Source: Aedes albopictus | Lineage: Eukaryota > Arthropoda > Insecta > Diptera > Culicidae | DNA length: 64,000 bases | Reading direction: 5' to 3' | NCBI RefSeq assembly: GCF_035046485.1 | Contig: NC_085136.1 | Span: forward strand, 82,415,734 to 82,479,733 | Part shown: in pieces, positions 1 through 11,172 of the stretch | Position numbering within the stretch: the first letter of the stretch is position 1 | Layout: the number at the start of each line of letters is the position of its first letter | Translations under genes and position numbers: made by a program | The notes under the pieces: generated by a model | Seen by the model: the letters and a program-made list of their open reading frames with translations, nothing else | What the model was told of the DNA's origin: nothing | The model's database searches: none

Positions 1-546
1 AAACAGAACCGCCGAGAGTAGAACGAAATGAACCGGGTCGCAATTGGAAGAGGATCTGGAGAAATATTTCGACAAAAAAGCTTACATCGAAGCAGCGTAG
101 TGACCTGTACTTGTTGATCAACGAGAAGACCGAACATCGACGGCTGATGAACATCATTGGACGCAACAATGATCCAAACTGCCAGCACTGCTTGAGAAGC
201 ATAGAGACATTGCAGCACAAATTTTGTGAATGCCCTCGTGTGGCTCCGGCATGGTCGCTGGTGCAACGAACAGTTACGACGATTCTTGGTGGATGGCAAA
301 GACCAACGTTCGACGATCTTTTTCGGCCAACTCTGGTCAACATTAGAGAAACTAATAGATTGCGAATCTTGAAAATCTTTATTAATTACATCAACTTTGT
401 TAATGAATCTGTTAATAATAGAATCGATGTAAATGAGGTAGAATTCATTCTGAATCTAGATACTTAAGATTTTTTACATTCAAATATGTTATTTATGATT
501 AAGAACTAAATAAACATTATTTTATTAAAAAAAAAAAAAAAAAAAA
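1..546 (+). mobile_element. 3' end of a non-LTR retrotransposon (5' part outside the window)
   Basis: The coding end (3-467) is followed by an AT-rich 3' UTR of about 60 bases containing AATAAA-like sequence and a run of A near 527-546. Coding C-terminus, short UTR and poly(A) together are the normal 3' end of a LINE on the plus strand. The upstream part lies outside the window, so truncation cannot be judged. Confidence 0.85.
3..467 (+). CDS. C-terminal zinc-knuckle segment of a non-LTR retrotransposon ORF2 (partial)
   Basis: The frame is open from the window edge to the stop at 465-467, so the coding region enters from the left; no internal start needs to be chosen. The visible 154 residues hold the region after the reverse transcriptase. 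It has a basic Trp-rich stretch (W-K-R-I-W near residues 14-18), the segment LINEKTEHRRLMNIIG, and then a CCHC-type knuckle CQHC...H..C.C (near residues 58-75), followed by PRVAPAW. This CxxC...HxxxC arrangement is usual at the C-terminus of I/Jockey/R1-group LINE proteins, where it is thought to bind nucleic acid during target-primed reverse transcription. The clade cannot be assigned from the tail alone. No frameshift or stop is seen, so this copy may be fairly young. Confidence 0.8.
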   Translation, partial: TEPPRVERNEPGRNWKRIWRNISTKKLTSKQRSDLYLLINEKTEHRRLMNIIGRNNDPNCQHCLRSIETLQHKFCECPRVAPAWSLVQRTVTTILGGWQRPTFDDLFRPTLVNIRETNRLRILKIFINYINFVNESVNNRIDVNEVEFILNLDT

Positions 547-1139
547 GTATGGCACTGCAATTACCTAGATTTTTGGTAAAATGTCCCAAAGATTTAATAG
601 TACATACTGGTTGAAAAACAATGTATAAAGATTTAGCAACATGTATTATGCATCTTGTTAAAATCCGATGTGATCTGGGATGCAAAAATCTTTGCTGGGT
701 TTTCTATTCATATGGGACTGTTTTGCGAGTGGGGGCAGTTAACTGCAAATACAAAATTTATTTCAGTGCATGTATATTGTAGCTCTTGATTAGCTTAATG
801 ATGTGCAATACAAGCAATTGATTCAAATTTATTTCGCATCTGCAACTTTACCTGTGCTTATGCAGTGACCATAATATATAACTTTACCAAGAACCTCCAA
901 TCAAAGATGAGTATTGTAGAAACTTTGGAGAGCTTGAGAGACTCAGCAGAAATTATATTTTGGATACAAAGTGTACATCAACGCAATTTTCTCTTCAATG
1001 AGTTTCGAATACATATTGCCAAATTTAATCGTCGAAAACTGGAATTAAGGTTGACATGTTAGATAAATAATATCTTTTGAGTTCATCAAAATGGTAATTC
1101 GATATATTCAAAACTAAATATGACTTCTGCAATACTTTA
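547..1139. other. AT-rich DNA without recognised features
   Basis: I see no coding signal, terminal repeat or array here. A 65-codon open frame at 865-1062 has no recognisable domain and is taken as chance. Confidence 0.5.
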
Positions 1140-1370
1140 AATCTAACTTGCAAATTATTTTACAAGACCTTTGAGACTTGTAATCGAAAGTACAAGTCAT
1201 AGCTAATATTTTATACTTGTAGTTTGTTTATGCAACATACACTTGTAAATTCTACTAATAATATTAGTCCAACCGACTTGTAGTACTGGACTTGTAACTT
1301 GTACTTGTAGTATTTTTATGCAACAGAAAATTACAAGATACAAGCTACAAGACTAATATTATTAGTAAAA
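1140..1370. repeat. ACTTGTA-rich block ending in an inverted repeat
   Basis: The heptamer ACTTGTA or its complement TACAAGT (with one-base variants) recurs about ten times. The right half is bounded by an exact 17-bp inverted repeat, 1253-1269 against 1351-1367 (TACTAATAATATTAGTC and its complement), 81 bp apart. This could be a small MITE, but I could not define target duplications. Confidence 0.45.
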
Positions 1371-1384
1371 TTTTCATTATGCTA

Positions 1385-3215
1385 CAGGCCCCAGGAGTTC
1401 CTCGAGGATCTCTACCAGACATTTCTCCAGGAATTGTTCCAATAATTCTGTTAAGAATTCTTCCAAGAATCCCATTCTCCAAAACTTGCTCCAGGATTTT
1501 TTCCATGAATTTCTCCAGTTATTCCTCCAAAACTTCTGCTAAGAATTATTCCAAGAATCTTTGCAGGAATTCCTCCAGAAATTCTTCCAAGAATTTCGAC
1601 GACAACTCTGCTTCTGTCCAAAATCCCTCCAAGAATCCCTCCAGGAATTTGGCCAGCAATTCCTTTGTAACGTACTCCAAGAATTCCTCCAGGGATTTTT
1701 CAATACATACCATCAGGAATTCTTCTAGGAAATCCTTCGGAAATCCTTCCAGAAATGCCTACAAGAATTTCCCCAGGAATTCCTTCAAGAATTCCTCCAG
1801 GAATGCCTCCAAGATATCTGACAAGAATTCCTCCAACAATCCAGAATTCCTTTCCGTTAATTACTTCAGGAATACCTTCAAGATTTTTTTCTGGAGTAAT
1901 TCCTGGAGGAATTCCCGGAATATTAATTGTAAGAATTCTTGGAGTACTGCCAGGAATATTTTTTGGAGGAAATCCTGAAGGAATTCCTAAATAAATTGCT
2001 GAAGAAATTCCTACAGTAATTTTTGAAGTGTTTCCTGGAATATTTCTTGTTGAAATTTCTGAAGTATTCCCTGGACCAACTCGTATAGGAATTTCTGTAG
2101 TCATTGCAGTAGGAGTTCGTACAGCAATTCCTGAAGGAATTACTGGGGTACTTGCTGAAACAACTTCTGGAATACATCCTGGAGTATATCCCGGAGAAAT
2201 TCCTACATGGATTCTTCGAGGAATTCTTAGCGGAAGTTTTTGAGGAATAACTGGAGAGATTCTTATAAAAGGTGGAGGATTTTTTGGAGAATTTATTGGA
2301 GAAATTCTTGGAGAAATTCCTGATAGGATTCTTGGAGGAATACTAGGAAGAAGTCTCGGAGCAGTTCCTGGAGAATTATCTAAAGGAACTTCCTGGTGGA
2401 ATTCCAAGAAGAATTTATTAAGGAATTCCTAAAAGAGTTGCTGAAGTAATTCCTGAAGGAGTTCCTGGAGGAACTTCGGGAGGAGTTTTTGGCGTAATTC
2501 CTTAAGAATTTTCGGAGGAATTTCTGCGGAAATCCCTGAAGGAATTCTCGGATGAATTCTTAGAGCAATCCCAGGAAAACTTTCTTGAAAAATTACTAAA
2601 GGTTTCCTGAAGGACCCTGGGGGTATTCATGGAAGAATTTCTGGAGGAATTCTTGAAACAAAAATCCTGAAAAATCCCTGGAGGAATTCCTGAAGTAATT
2701 TCAGTTGGTGTTCCTTGAATTTCTTCACGAATTCCTGGAGGAATTTCTTGAGAAATAACTGAAAGTTTTCTCAGATGAATCCCTGGAGTAATTTTTGGAA
2801 GAATTTCTGGACGATTTCCTGCAGGTTTCTGGAGAAATTCCTCAAGAGCATCTTGGAAAAATTAATAGAATAGTTCTTGGAGGAATTCCTGGAGGATTGC
2901 TTGGAGAATTTCTTGGCAGAGGTCTATGAGGAATTCCTGGAGTCATTATTAGAGAAATACTTAGAGGAATTCTTTGAGGAGTTCTTGGCAGATTATTTAG
3001 AGTAATATCTGGAGAAATTCTCGAAGAAATTCCTGTTGGAATTCTTAAAAGACTTCTTAAAGGAATTCTTGAAGGAATTCATGAACAATTTCCTACAGGG
3101 ATTCTTGTAGAAATTTTGGTAGAATTCCTCGAGGAACTCCTGGAAGAATTTTCGAGGATTTTCTTGAAAAATTCCTGGAGGAGTTCTTCCAGAAATTATT
3201 GGCAAAAATTCTATG
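1385..3215. repeat. Degenerate GAATTCC-type array with strand switch
   Basis: About 1.8 kb of imperfect 12-15 bp units. To about 1880 the sense is TTCCTCCAGGAATTC; from about 1890 onward the complementary sense TTCCTGGAGGAATTC dominates. The core GGAATTCC is itself palindromic. Long open frames here (up to 235 codons on the minus strand) come from the periodicity, reading as low-complexity Ile/Pro/Gly or Asn/Ser strings, and are not genes. Similar blocks recur at 28.8, 34.9, 39.0 and 50-52.6 kb. Confidence 0.8.
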
Positions 3216-3229
3216 AGGAATAGGGTAAG

Positions 3230-3713
3230 TGTTCCAATTATGGCTATAGTACCAATTATTCGCCATAGTAGATTTTCACCCTGTAACGATGTAAATCAAC
3301 AAGAAAAAAATGTGAACAACAGATCACGTTCACAACAGATGGTTGCATTCATGTAAACTCCACATTTTGCTCAAATTATGGTAGAAATAAATCATTTTCC
3401 TTAAAATTTCGGCTTCCTTGCACCCTTTTTCGCCATAGTGTACCAATTATGGCTAACCCCATAAGGAATGCATGCAAATAGTGCGAAAAGGAACCGAAGT
3501 TAAAAAATGTAGCCATAACTGGTACAGGGTTCCTATCATTGGCACACGCTGAACAAGTACAGAAAGTAGTTTTGGGTCCGATTCTATATTTTTCCTGTAA
3601 AGTATGGAAACTAAACTATCTTTTAGCATATTGCTGACATTCGTTGGTCTTCTCGTTATTGTTGTACAAATACTTTTCCTTAGGCAGTGCCATAATTGGT
3701 ACATGCACCCTGC
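3230..3713. mobile_element. Possible MITE with TACCAATTATGGC ends
   Basis: The motif TACCAATTATGGC and close variants occur at both ends in opposite sense (near 3230-3270 and 3690-3710), with further copies around 3440 and 3515. This suggests a degenerate inverted-repeat element of about 480 bp lying inside the GAATTCC array, which resumes briefly near 3750. No target duplication was seen. Confidence 0.35.
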
Positions 3714-3799
3714 CTGGAAAGGTTCTTTGAAAAAATCTTGGCGAAAGTATGGAGAAATTCCTGAAGGATTTTTTGGAGGAGCTACACCCACAAAGAGGT

Positions 3800-4280
3800 T
3801 AAAGAGTAGAGCTTGTGGAGCTTAAAGGTCTTAATTGCAGAATAGTTTGGATGACCTAGATCACCAAGTGAATGTTGCTAAGTTATCAGAAATGCACTCC
3901 GAGGCTTTAAGGACTGTATCGGAAATTAACTATAAACGTTCAAAATGCTCTACCTCGAAGCACGGTTGGTCTTTTGATTTCTATTCTTCTATGAAATCCT
4001 AACAATACAGTTAGTTTAGAACAGCTTGAAGAAATTTGAAAATGTTTAGTATTATTAAAAATATGGTTCTATGAGTACACCACACAAAATAACAATCTGT
4101 ACAAAAAGCATTTTGTAAATCTTTTCTCCCCCGTAAACTTGCCATAAACTCTAATGAAGCTTCCTGAAGCCTCATGAAACCCAGAAATTTACTGAAATAC
4201 TTTAAAGACCCTCAGAAACATGCCATCACCCTGAAGTTGTTTAACCTCTCACAATTTTTAATCTGCTTTGCGACCTTGAA
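3800..4280. other. Unassigned AT-rich DNA
   Basis: No coding signal or clear repeat is visible. Confidence 0.4.
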
Positions 4281-4295
4281 ATCAACTTAGGTAAT

Positions 4296-4333
4296 AGCCA
4301 AGGGCTGAAAGTCTCTTTAATAAAGACAAATCA
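4296..4333 (+). mobile_element. 38-bp 3'-tail retro-insertion with 15-bp target duplication
   Basis: A 38-bp segment beginning AGCCAAGGGCTGAAAG and ending with AATAAAGAC-rich sequence is flanked by exact copies of ATCAACTTAGGTAAT (4281-4295 and 4334-4348). A related tail (GCCAAGGGCCGGAAGCCTC) lies at 53325-53370. This fits an extremely 5'-truncated LINE or SINE copy made by target-primed reverse transcription. Confidence 0.75.
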
Positions 4334-4348
4334 ATCAACTTAGGTAAT

Positions 4349-4966
4349 TAACTGATTCCACTAGAGTAATGAATATTCTATGTAAAATAAATTCTTAGGA
4401 ACTTTGGCAAGAGTGCTCTCGAAAAATTGTGCGGATCTGCAAAAATCTGTACGAATGCAGTTTTTAATGATGCTTTAAATATTCGTGTATTATCTGTTTA
4501 ATGGGATGATTTTTTTTTTGAGGTTATGTTATAGTCGCTATGGAAGCTTTCAAAATTGCATATCGGGAAGGTAACCGGCTTGTGGCAAACATAAATTTGA
4601 AGAATTTTAGGAATACATATTATATCAGCGATTAATGTTTTGGAGCATCTGTAACTGATCTGAACCGAGCATGAACGCCAAACGCTTAAGGACAAACGTC
4701 TTGAATTCCCGCTTGAACAGTGCATCAGAACTTCAGACGCACAATTCTCAAGAAGTAAGCTTCAAACAACAGTGCATTTTATTATTCTGTTCTTGCTCAC
4801 TTGTAATATGCTTAAAATACGAAGATCAAGTGCACCGGTTTTGTTTTCGAAGAGATTTGTGCGCTCAAAATCATGAGTAGGTGCCAAAGTCGGCCATAGT
4901 GGCGGCCATTTTGGGATTCTAATAAGTCTGTCCTTAAAATGTGTAGATATAGTGGTACTCAAATGT
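4349..4966. other. Unassigned DNA
   Basis: Several 60-75 codon open frames overlap on both strands here; none shows a recognisable domain, signal peptide or clear codon bias. Confidence 0.4.
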
Positions 4967-5133
4967 GGCACCGTCCACAAATTACGTAACGCTCTAGGGG
5001 GAGGGGGGAGTATGGCCGAGCGTTACGGACCATACAACATTTTCCGGGTTTTCATACAAAAAAAAACGTTACGGTGGGGGGAGGGGGGGTCGAAAAATGT
5101 CAATTTTAGCGTTACTTAATAAATGGATGCGGC
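4967..5133. mobile_element. Small G-rich MITE (ACGTAACGC type)
   Basis: Imperfect inverted ends: GGCACCGTCCACAAATTACG at the left against GGCCGCATCCATTTATTAAG read inward from the right, both followed by TAACGCT. The interior has two G-runs (GGGGGAGGGGGGAG and GGTGGGGGGAGGGGGGG) separated by TTACGGACCATACAA. This is a type of short element I recognise as common in arthropod genomes. TGTG may be the target duplication. Confidence 0.6.
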
Positions 5134-5993
5134 CTGTGTGCTATTTTGTTATTAAAATAGCAAATGATGTAAACATTCTAAACACTTGCTGTCCAGGCAT
5201 AACTGCATAGTGAGATATCTAAAACAGTTTCCCTAAGTGTAGTGCAGACAGAATCCAACAAACAACCAAGCGCCTCCATTTCATTGAATGTTTTGAACTA
5301 CCGTGTGCAGTATGCAGCTGCCTGTGACTAGCAAGCTTTGTTTCGAATCTTCCAGAAAAGTTTTCTCCGGGCAATTGTTGAACAGGTGCCATAAACATTC
5401 TCTCAGTTTCACCCAAAGGAGAGCCACTCTTCCAAGTTTCACCTCCATAAATTTCAACTCTCCCTTATCGCCACTGACTGTGGTGAGATGTCCTCACATC
5501 AGCTGCCAGAGAGTCTACTCGAAGCATATGTACTTATATACCGAACAAAAAAAAAGAAGCAAAACGTGAAGCATGTTACGAAACACATCAACCATTGCAC
5601 CATGCCATATAGCAGTAGGTAGCATACCTCAAGAAGAACAGCGAAAAGCATTCCTTCTGACAAAGGAAAATCACGGCGAAACCCGACACCGAGCTTGTGC
5701 AGGAAAGTGCGAACCAAAACAAAAAACCGCAAATGGCTCAGCATTTCACCGACCGCCTCCTGGCCGTTCTTCTACGTCTACGATATGATGGTGGTGGTTC
5801 CGTGGTTCTTTTCGATGCATTCCCTATCGTACTTAAGAATCGCAGCATTGTCCTAAGCTTTCATGTCGAACCGTCAAGCGAGGAAAGAGTCGAGTCTACC
5901 TACATATCGTATCATAATGTTCACAGCACTTTATTTCATATGCTCTGCCTTGTATCTACAGGGTCTGCAGGGTCGGATTGCGTTTTATTCTGC
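5134..5993. other. Unassigned DNA left of the 9-mer array
   Basis: No supported gene. The long open frames that begin here run straight into the 9-mer array and owe their length to it. Confidence 0.45.
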
Positions 5994-7022
5994 CTGTTCT
6001 GTCTGTTCTGTCTGTTCTGTCTGTTATGTCTGTTTTGTCTGTTCTGTCTGTTCTGTCTGTTCTGTCTGTTCTGTCTGTTCTGTCTGTTCTGTCTGTTCTG
6101 TCTGTTCTGTCTGTTCTGTCTGTTCTGTCTGTTCTGTCTGTTCTGTCTGTTCTGTCTGTTCTGTCTGTTCTGTCTGTTCTGTCTGTTCTGTCTGTTCTGT
6201 CTGTTCTGTCTGTTCTGTCTGTTCTGTCTGTTCTGTCTGTTCTGTCTGTTCTGTCTGTTCTGTCTGTTCTGTCTGTTCTGTCTGTTCTGTCTGTTCTGTC
6301 TGTTCTGTCTGTTCTGTCTGTTCTGTCTGTTCTGTCTGTTCTGTCTGTTCTGTCTGTTCTGTCTGTTCTGTCTGTTCTGTCTGTTCTGTCTGTTCTGTCT
6401 GTTCTGTCTGTTCTGTCTGTTCTGTCTGTTCTGTCTGTTCTGTCTGTTCTGTCTGTTCTGTCTGTTCTGTCTGTTCTGTCTGTTCTGTCTGTTCTGTCTG
6501 TTCTGTCTGTTCTGTCTGTTCTGTCTGTTCTGTCTGTTCTGTCTGTTCTGTCTGTTCTGTCTGTTCTGTCTGTTCTGTCTGTTCTGTCTGTTCTGTCTGT
6601 TCTGTCTGTTCTGTCTGTTCTGTCTGTTCTGTCTGTTCTGTCTGTTCTGTCTGTTCTGTCTGTTCTGTCTGTTCTGTCTGTTCTGTCTGTTCTGTCTGTT
6701 CTGTCTGTTCTGTCTGTTCTGTCTATTCTGTCTGTTCTGTCTGTTCTGTCTGTTCTGTCTGTTCTGTCTGTTCTGTCTGTTCTGTCTGTTCTGTCTGTTC
6801 TGTCTGTTCTGTCTGTTCTGTCTGTTCTGTCTGTTCTGTCTGTTCTGTCTGTTCTGTCTGTTCTGTCTGTTCTGTCTGTTCTGTCTGTTCTGTCTGTTCT
6901 GTCTGTTCTGTGTATTCTGTCTGTTCTGTCTGTTCTCTCTGTTCGTTCTGTTCTTTCTGTTTTGACTGTTCTATCGGTTTCGTATGTTCTGTCTGTTCTT
7001 TCTTTTCTGTCTGTTCTGTTCT
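5994..7022 (+). repeat. 9-bp minisatellite (CTGTTCTGT)n
   Basis: About 114 head-to-tail copies of CTGTTCTGT over about 1,030 bp. The interior is nearly invariant (one CTATTCTGT near 6722); the left edge has CTGTTATGT and CTGTTTTGT variants, and the right edge decays from about 6910. Because 9 is a multiple of 3, frames encode LFC, SVC or VLS tripeptides and the opposite strand encodes DRT, giving spurious open frames of 360-422 codons. The same 9-mer appears in inverse orientation at 11173-11616. Confidence 0.97.
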
Positions 7023-8663
7023 TTGTATCGTTGTTCTTCATTTTAAGTCATTACTTTTAAGCGCATTTTTTTTCTAGTTCATTTAGTTGGTGCTCAATCG
7101 CGTATAACGCTTTACGGAGCCGAAAATCTTGTTTTGTACTTAATAGTATACAATATACAGAGTCTGCGCACAATTTATTCTACATCCAGCAAAGATCCAA
7201 CCCTGCAGCCCCACTAAGTGCGCCGGTGAAATAAACACACCGAAATGGAACCAGAATTATGGCTTGTCGTCTACTAATAACCCGAACCTCAACACAAGAG
7301 GCATTGTGTTCCACCGCGTCATCAGAATCCAGATGAGAGAGAGAGAGAAAAAAAAAAAAGAAGAACGGTTCCGAAACAAAAGCACAGTGTAGGTTACCCA
7401 TTTTCCCCATTGTTGTCGTAAGGGACGACCGCCGTCGATGGGGAAAACTTTTCGGTGGCGCCAATGTCCCTACCGTCGTCGTCGTCGTCGTTGTCGTCTG
7501 TACCGAGATTGAGTTCATTCACGCTATCTCGACGACCCATATATTTGCGCAGTTCCCACGTTGCGGGTCCCTCCTCAACCCATGCTGCATATGCTGTAGG
7601 TACGAGAACGACTACTACTGCCTGTTGGGGAATGTGAGCAAGCATCATGACTGCTGCCGAGGTTTTAATTATATGTGTGTACTGGTGGAGGTGGGCGAGG
7701 AGAGGCAGACCCGAGGAAAACTCCAACGATTCTTTCTTCACTGTTGACAGAGGATAACAATGAAGAATGCCATGCCAGGAACGCATGCCAAAGCTGGGAA
7801 TGTAGAGGTATATGAGAACCGTACTGTGTGTGTATAATTGACTACATTCAGGGTATCCACCAGGGAGCGGTTTATTGTGGGAAAAACAGTTGGCAGAGAA
7901 TTGTACGGATATTGACAAATGAAGCTGTAAACGGGGGTGGATTGAGATATTCATTCGTTCGTTGCCATTTGGTTAGAATGGGTTGGGTCGTTGAGAGATT
8001 GTGTTTTATTGGAAAAAAAAAACATGGGTAATATATATCCATTAAGGAACAATGGTAAATTTATTGCTGATCAATGACACAATAATAGTAACAGGGAAGA
8101 GGAAGCGTCGGAATGTGTTCCTAAATAAAAAAACAAAATTATTTTGAAAATTTCACGTTCGACTGTATTTTTCTGTAATTTCTTTGAACAATGACCTGAA
8201 TCAGGATAAATTTCCATCAACATAAAAACCCAACATTCTTTACAGCTTGAATTATCTCCCTTCTTTACGATGCTGTAGTTATTAGTTTTATGCTTGCAGA
8301 TATCGACACAAAGAGCTATCTCCAAGACAAAGAGCCTTATGAAGCAACTCTCCGGCAAATTTAAGACAAAGCGTGTATGCACTATAGTAGCGTCTGATGG
8401 CCAACACCACAAGAGATTGCACAGCTGAGCCCTTGACCAACAACAGCATCCGATCCTCACATTTCGTGACGAGATTTGTATTGCTTTTGCTCTGTGTGGG
8501 GAAGATATGGTGTTTGCATTTCAAAGTTTACTCACTTGGCAAACGTTTATCTTGTTTATTGTTCGTGACCGTGACCTATTGAAATGCAGTTAGAAGAAAA
8601 AACTCAAAAGGTCCAGCTGTAAATGGCAACGATTATGTTTACCAACCATATTTAGTTTCCAGT
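7023..8663. other. Unique-looking DNA between the two minisatellites
   Basis: This 1.6-kb interval shows no transposon ends. It contains a GA/A-rich tract (7336-7360), a GTC/GTCGTC run (7478-7498) and a candidate short coding frame on the minus strand (7394-7648, listed separately). The remainder, 7650-8663, has only short open frames with no recognised domain. It may be ancestral host sequence. Confidence 0.4.
7394..7648 (-). CDS. Candidate small secreted peptide precursor (unrecognised)
   Basis: An 84-codon frame from ATG at 7648 to TAA at 7394. Residues 1-20 (MMLAHIPQQAVVVVLVPTAY) form a hydrophobic N-terminus with an A-Y-A site suitable for signal peptidase. The following stretch AWVEEGPATWELRKYM is followed by GRR, the usual amidation plus dibasic cleavage signal of neuropeptide precursors. 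An acidic run of Asp comes next. The ATG lies just after a CTCGGCAG|CAG splice-acceptor-like sequence, and a GG|GTAACC donor-like sequence overlaps the stop, so it could be one exon of a longer gene. The frame also stays open upstream to 7954. Against it: the Asp run comes from a GAC microsatellite, and I know no family with this sequence. The function is inference only. Confidence 0.25.
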   Translation of the reverse strand: MMLAHIPQQAVVVVLVPTAYAAWVEEGPATWELRKYMGRRDSVNELNLGTDDNDDDDDGRDIGATEKFSPSTAVVPYDNNGENG

Positions 8664-11169
8664 TGGATTGGATTTGGATTGGATTTGGATTGGATTTGGA
8701 TTGGATTTGGATTGGATTTGGATTGGATTTGGATTGGATTTGGAATGGATTTGGATTGGATTTGGATTGGATTTGGATTGGATTTGGATTGGATTTGGAT
8801 TGGATTTGGATTGGATTTGGATTGGATTTGGATTGGATTTGGATTGGATTTGGATTGAATTTGGATTGGATTTGGATTGGATTTGGATTGGATTTGGATT
8901 GGATTTGGATTGGATTTGGATTGGATTTGGATTGGATTTGGATTGGATTTGGATTGGATTTGGATTGGATTTGGATTGGATTTGGATTGGATTTGGATTG
9001 GATTTGGATTGGATTTGGCTTGGATTTGGATTGGATTTGGATTGGATTTGGATTGGATTTGGATTGGATTTGGATTGGATTTGGGCTGGATTTGGATTGG
9101 ATTTTGATTGGATTTGGATTGGATTTGGATTGGATTTGGATTGGATTTGGATTAGATTTGGATTGGAATTGGATTGGATTTGGATTGGATTTGGATTGGA
9201 TTTGGATTGGATTTGGATTGGATTTGGATTGGATTTGGATTGGATTTGGATTGGATTTGGATTGGATTTGGATTGGATTTGGATTGGATTTGGATTGGAT
9301 TTGGATTGGATTGGATTTGGATTGGATTTGGATTGGATTTGGATTGGATTTGGATTGGATTTGGATTGGATTTGGATTGGATTTGGATTGGATTTGGATT
9401 GGATTTGGATTGGATTTGGATTGGATTTGGATTGGATTTGGATTGGATTTGGATTGGATTTGGATTGGATTTGGATTGGATTTGGATTGGATTTGGATTG
9501 GATTTGGATTGGATTTGGATTGGATTTGGATTGGATTTGGATTGGATTTGGATTGGATTTGGATTGGATTTGGATTGGATTTGGATTGGATTTGGATTGG
9601 ATTTGGATTGGATTTGGATTGGATTTGGATTGGATTTGGATTGGATTTGGATTGGATTTGGATTGGATTTGGATTGGATTTGGATTGGATTTGGATTGGA
9701 TTTGGATTGGATTTGGATTGGATTTGGATTGGATTTGGATTGGATTTGGATTGGATTTGGATTGGATTTGGATTGGATTTGGATTGGATTTGGATTGGAT
9801 TTGGATTGGATTTGGATTGGATTTGGATTGGATTTGGATTGGATTTGGATTGGATTTGGATTGGATTTGGATTGGATTTGGATTGGATTTGGATTGGATT
9901 TGGATTGGATTTGGATTGGATTTGGATTGGATTTGGATTGGATTTGGATTGGATTTGGATTGGATTTGGATTGGATTTGGATTGGATTTGGATTGGATTT
10001 GGATTGGATTTGGATTGGATTTGGATTGGATTTGGATTGGATTTGGATTGGATTTGGATTGGATTTGGATTGGATTTGGATTGGATTTGGATTGGATTTG
10101 GATTGGATTTGGATTGGATTTGGATTGGATTTGGATTGGATTTGGATTGGATTTGGATTGGATTTGGATTGGATTTGGATTGGATTTGGATTGGATTTGG
10201 ATTGGATTTGGATTGGATTTGGATTGGATTTGGATTGGATTTGGATTGGATTTGGATTGGATTTGGATTGGATTTGGATTGGATTTGGATTGGATTTGGA
10301 TTGGATTTGGATTGGATTTGGATTGGATTTGGATTGGATTTGGATTGGATTTGGATTGGATTTGGATTGGATTTGGATTGGATTTGGATTGGATTTGGAT
10401 TGGATTTGGATTGGATTTGGATTGGATTTGGATTGGATTTGGATTGGATTTGGATTGGATTTGGATTGGATTTGGATTGGATTTGGATTGGATTTGGATT
10501 GGATTTGGATTGGATTTGGATTGGATTTGGATTGGATTTGGATTGAATTTGGATTGGATTTGGATTGGATTTGGATTGGATTTGGATTGGATTTGGATTG
10601 GATTTGGATTGGATTTGGATTGGATTTGGATTGGATTTGGATTGGATTTGGATTGGATTTGGATTGGATTTGGATTGGATTTGGATTGGATTTGGATTGG
10701 ATTTGGATTGGATTTGGATTGGATTTGGATTGGATTTGGATTGGATTTGGATTGGATTTGGATTGGATTTGGATTGGATTTGGATTGGATTTGGATTGGA
10801 TTTGGATTGGATTTGGATTGGATTTGGATTGGATTTGGATTGGATTTGGATTGGATTTGGATTGGATTTGGATTGGATTTGGATTGGATTTGGATTGGAT
10901 TTGGATTGGATTTGGATTGGATTTGGATTGGATTTGGATTGGATTTGGATTGGATTTGGATTGGATTTGAATTGGATTTGGATTGGATTTGGATTGCATT
11001 TGGATTGCATTTGGATTGGATTGGATTTGGATTTGGATTGGATTTGGATTGGATTTAGATTGGATTTGGATTGGATTTAGATTGGATTTAAATTGGATTT
11101 GGATTGGATTGGATTTGGATTTGGATTGGGTTTGAATTTGATTTCGATTGGATTTCGATTGAATTTAGA
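8664..11169 (+). repeat. 11-bp minisatellite (GGATTTGGATT)n, plus orientation
   Basis: About 2.5 kb, roughly 228 copies of GGATTTGGATT. Variants cluster near the left edge (about 8743, 8857, 9019, 9084, 9103, 9153, 9166) with one partial-unit deletion at about 9307-9314. From there to about 10968 it is almost invariant (one change near 10545), and it decays over the last 200 bp. An 11-bp period cycles through three codon frames, giving an 11-residue repeat such as DLDWIWIGFGL; all frames are open, which explains open frames up to 806 codons. These are not genes. Confidence 0.97.
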
Positions 11170-11172
11170 TTA

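Noticed and set aside
865..1062. 65-codon frame
   Set aside because: Length and composition are as expected by chance; no motif.
1379..2407. 199- and 235-codon frames rich in Asn/Ser or Ile/Pro/Gly
   Set aside because: Low-complexity translations of the GAATTCC array on both strands; no domain.
5697..7077. Long open frames of 360-422 codons on both strands (LFC, SVC, VLS and DRT repeats)
   Set aside because: They come entirely from the 9-bp minisatellite, whose period is a multiple of three and contains no stop in any frame.
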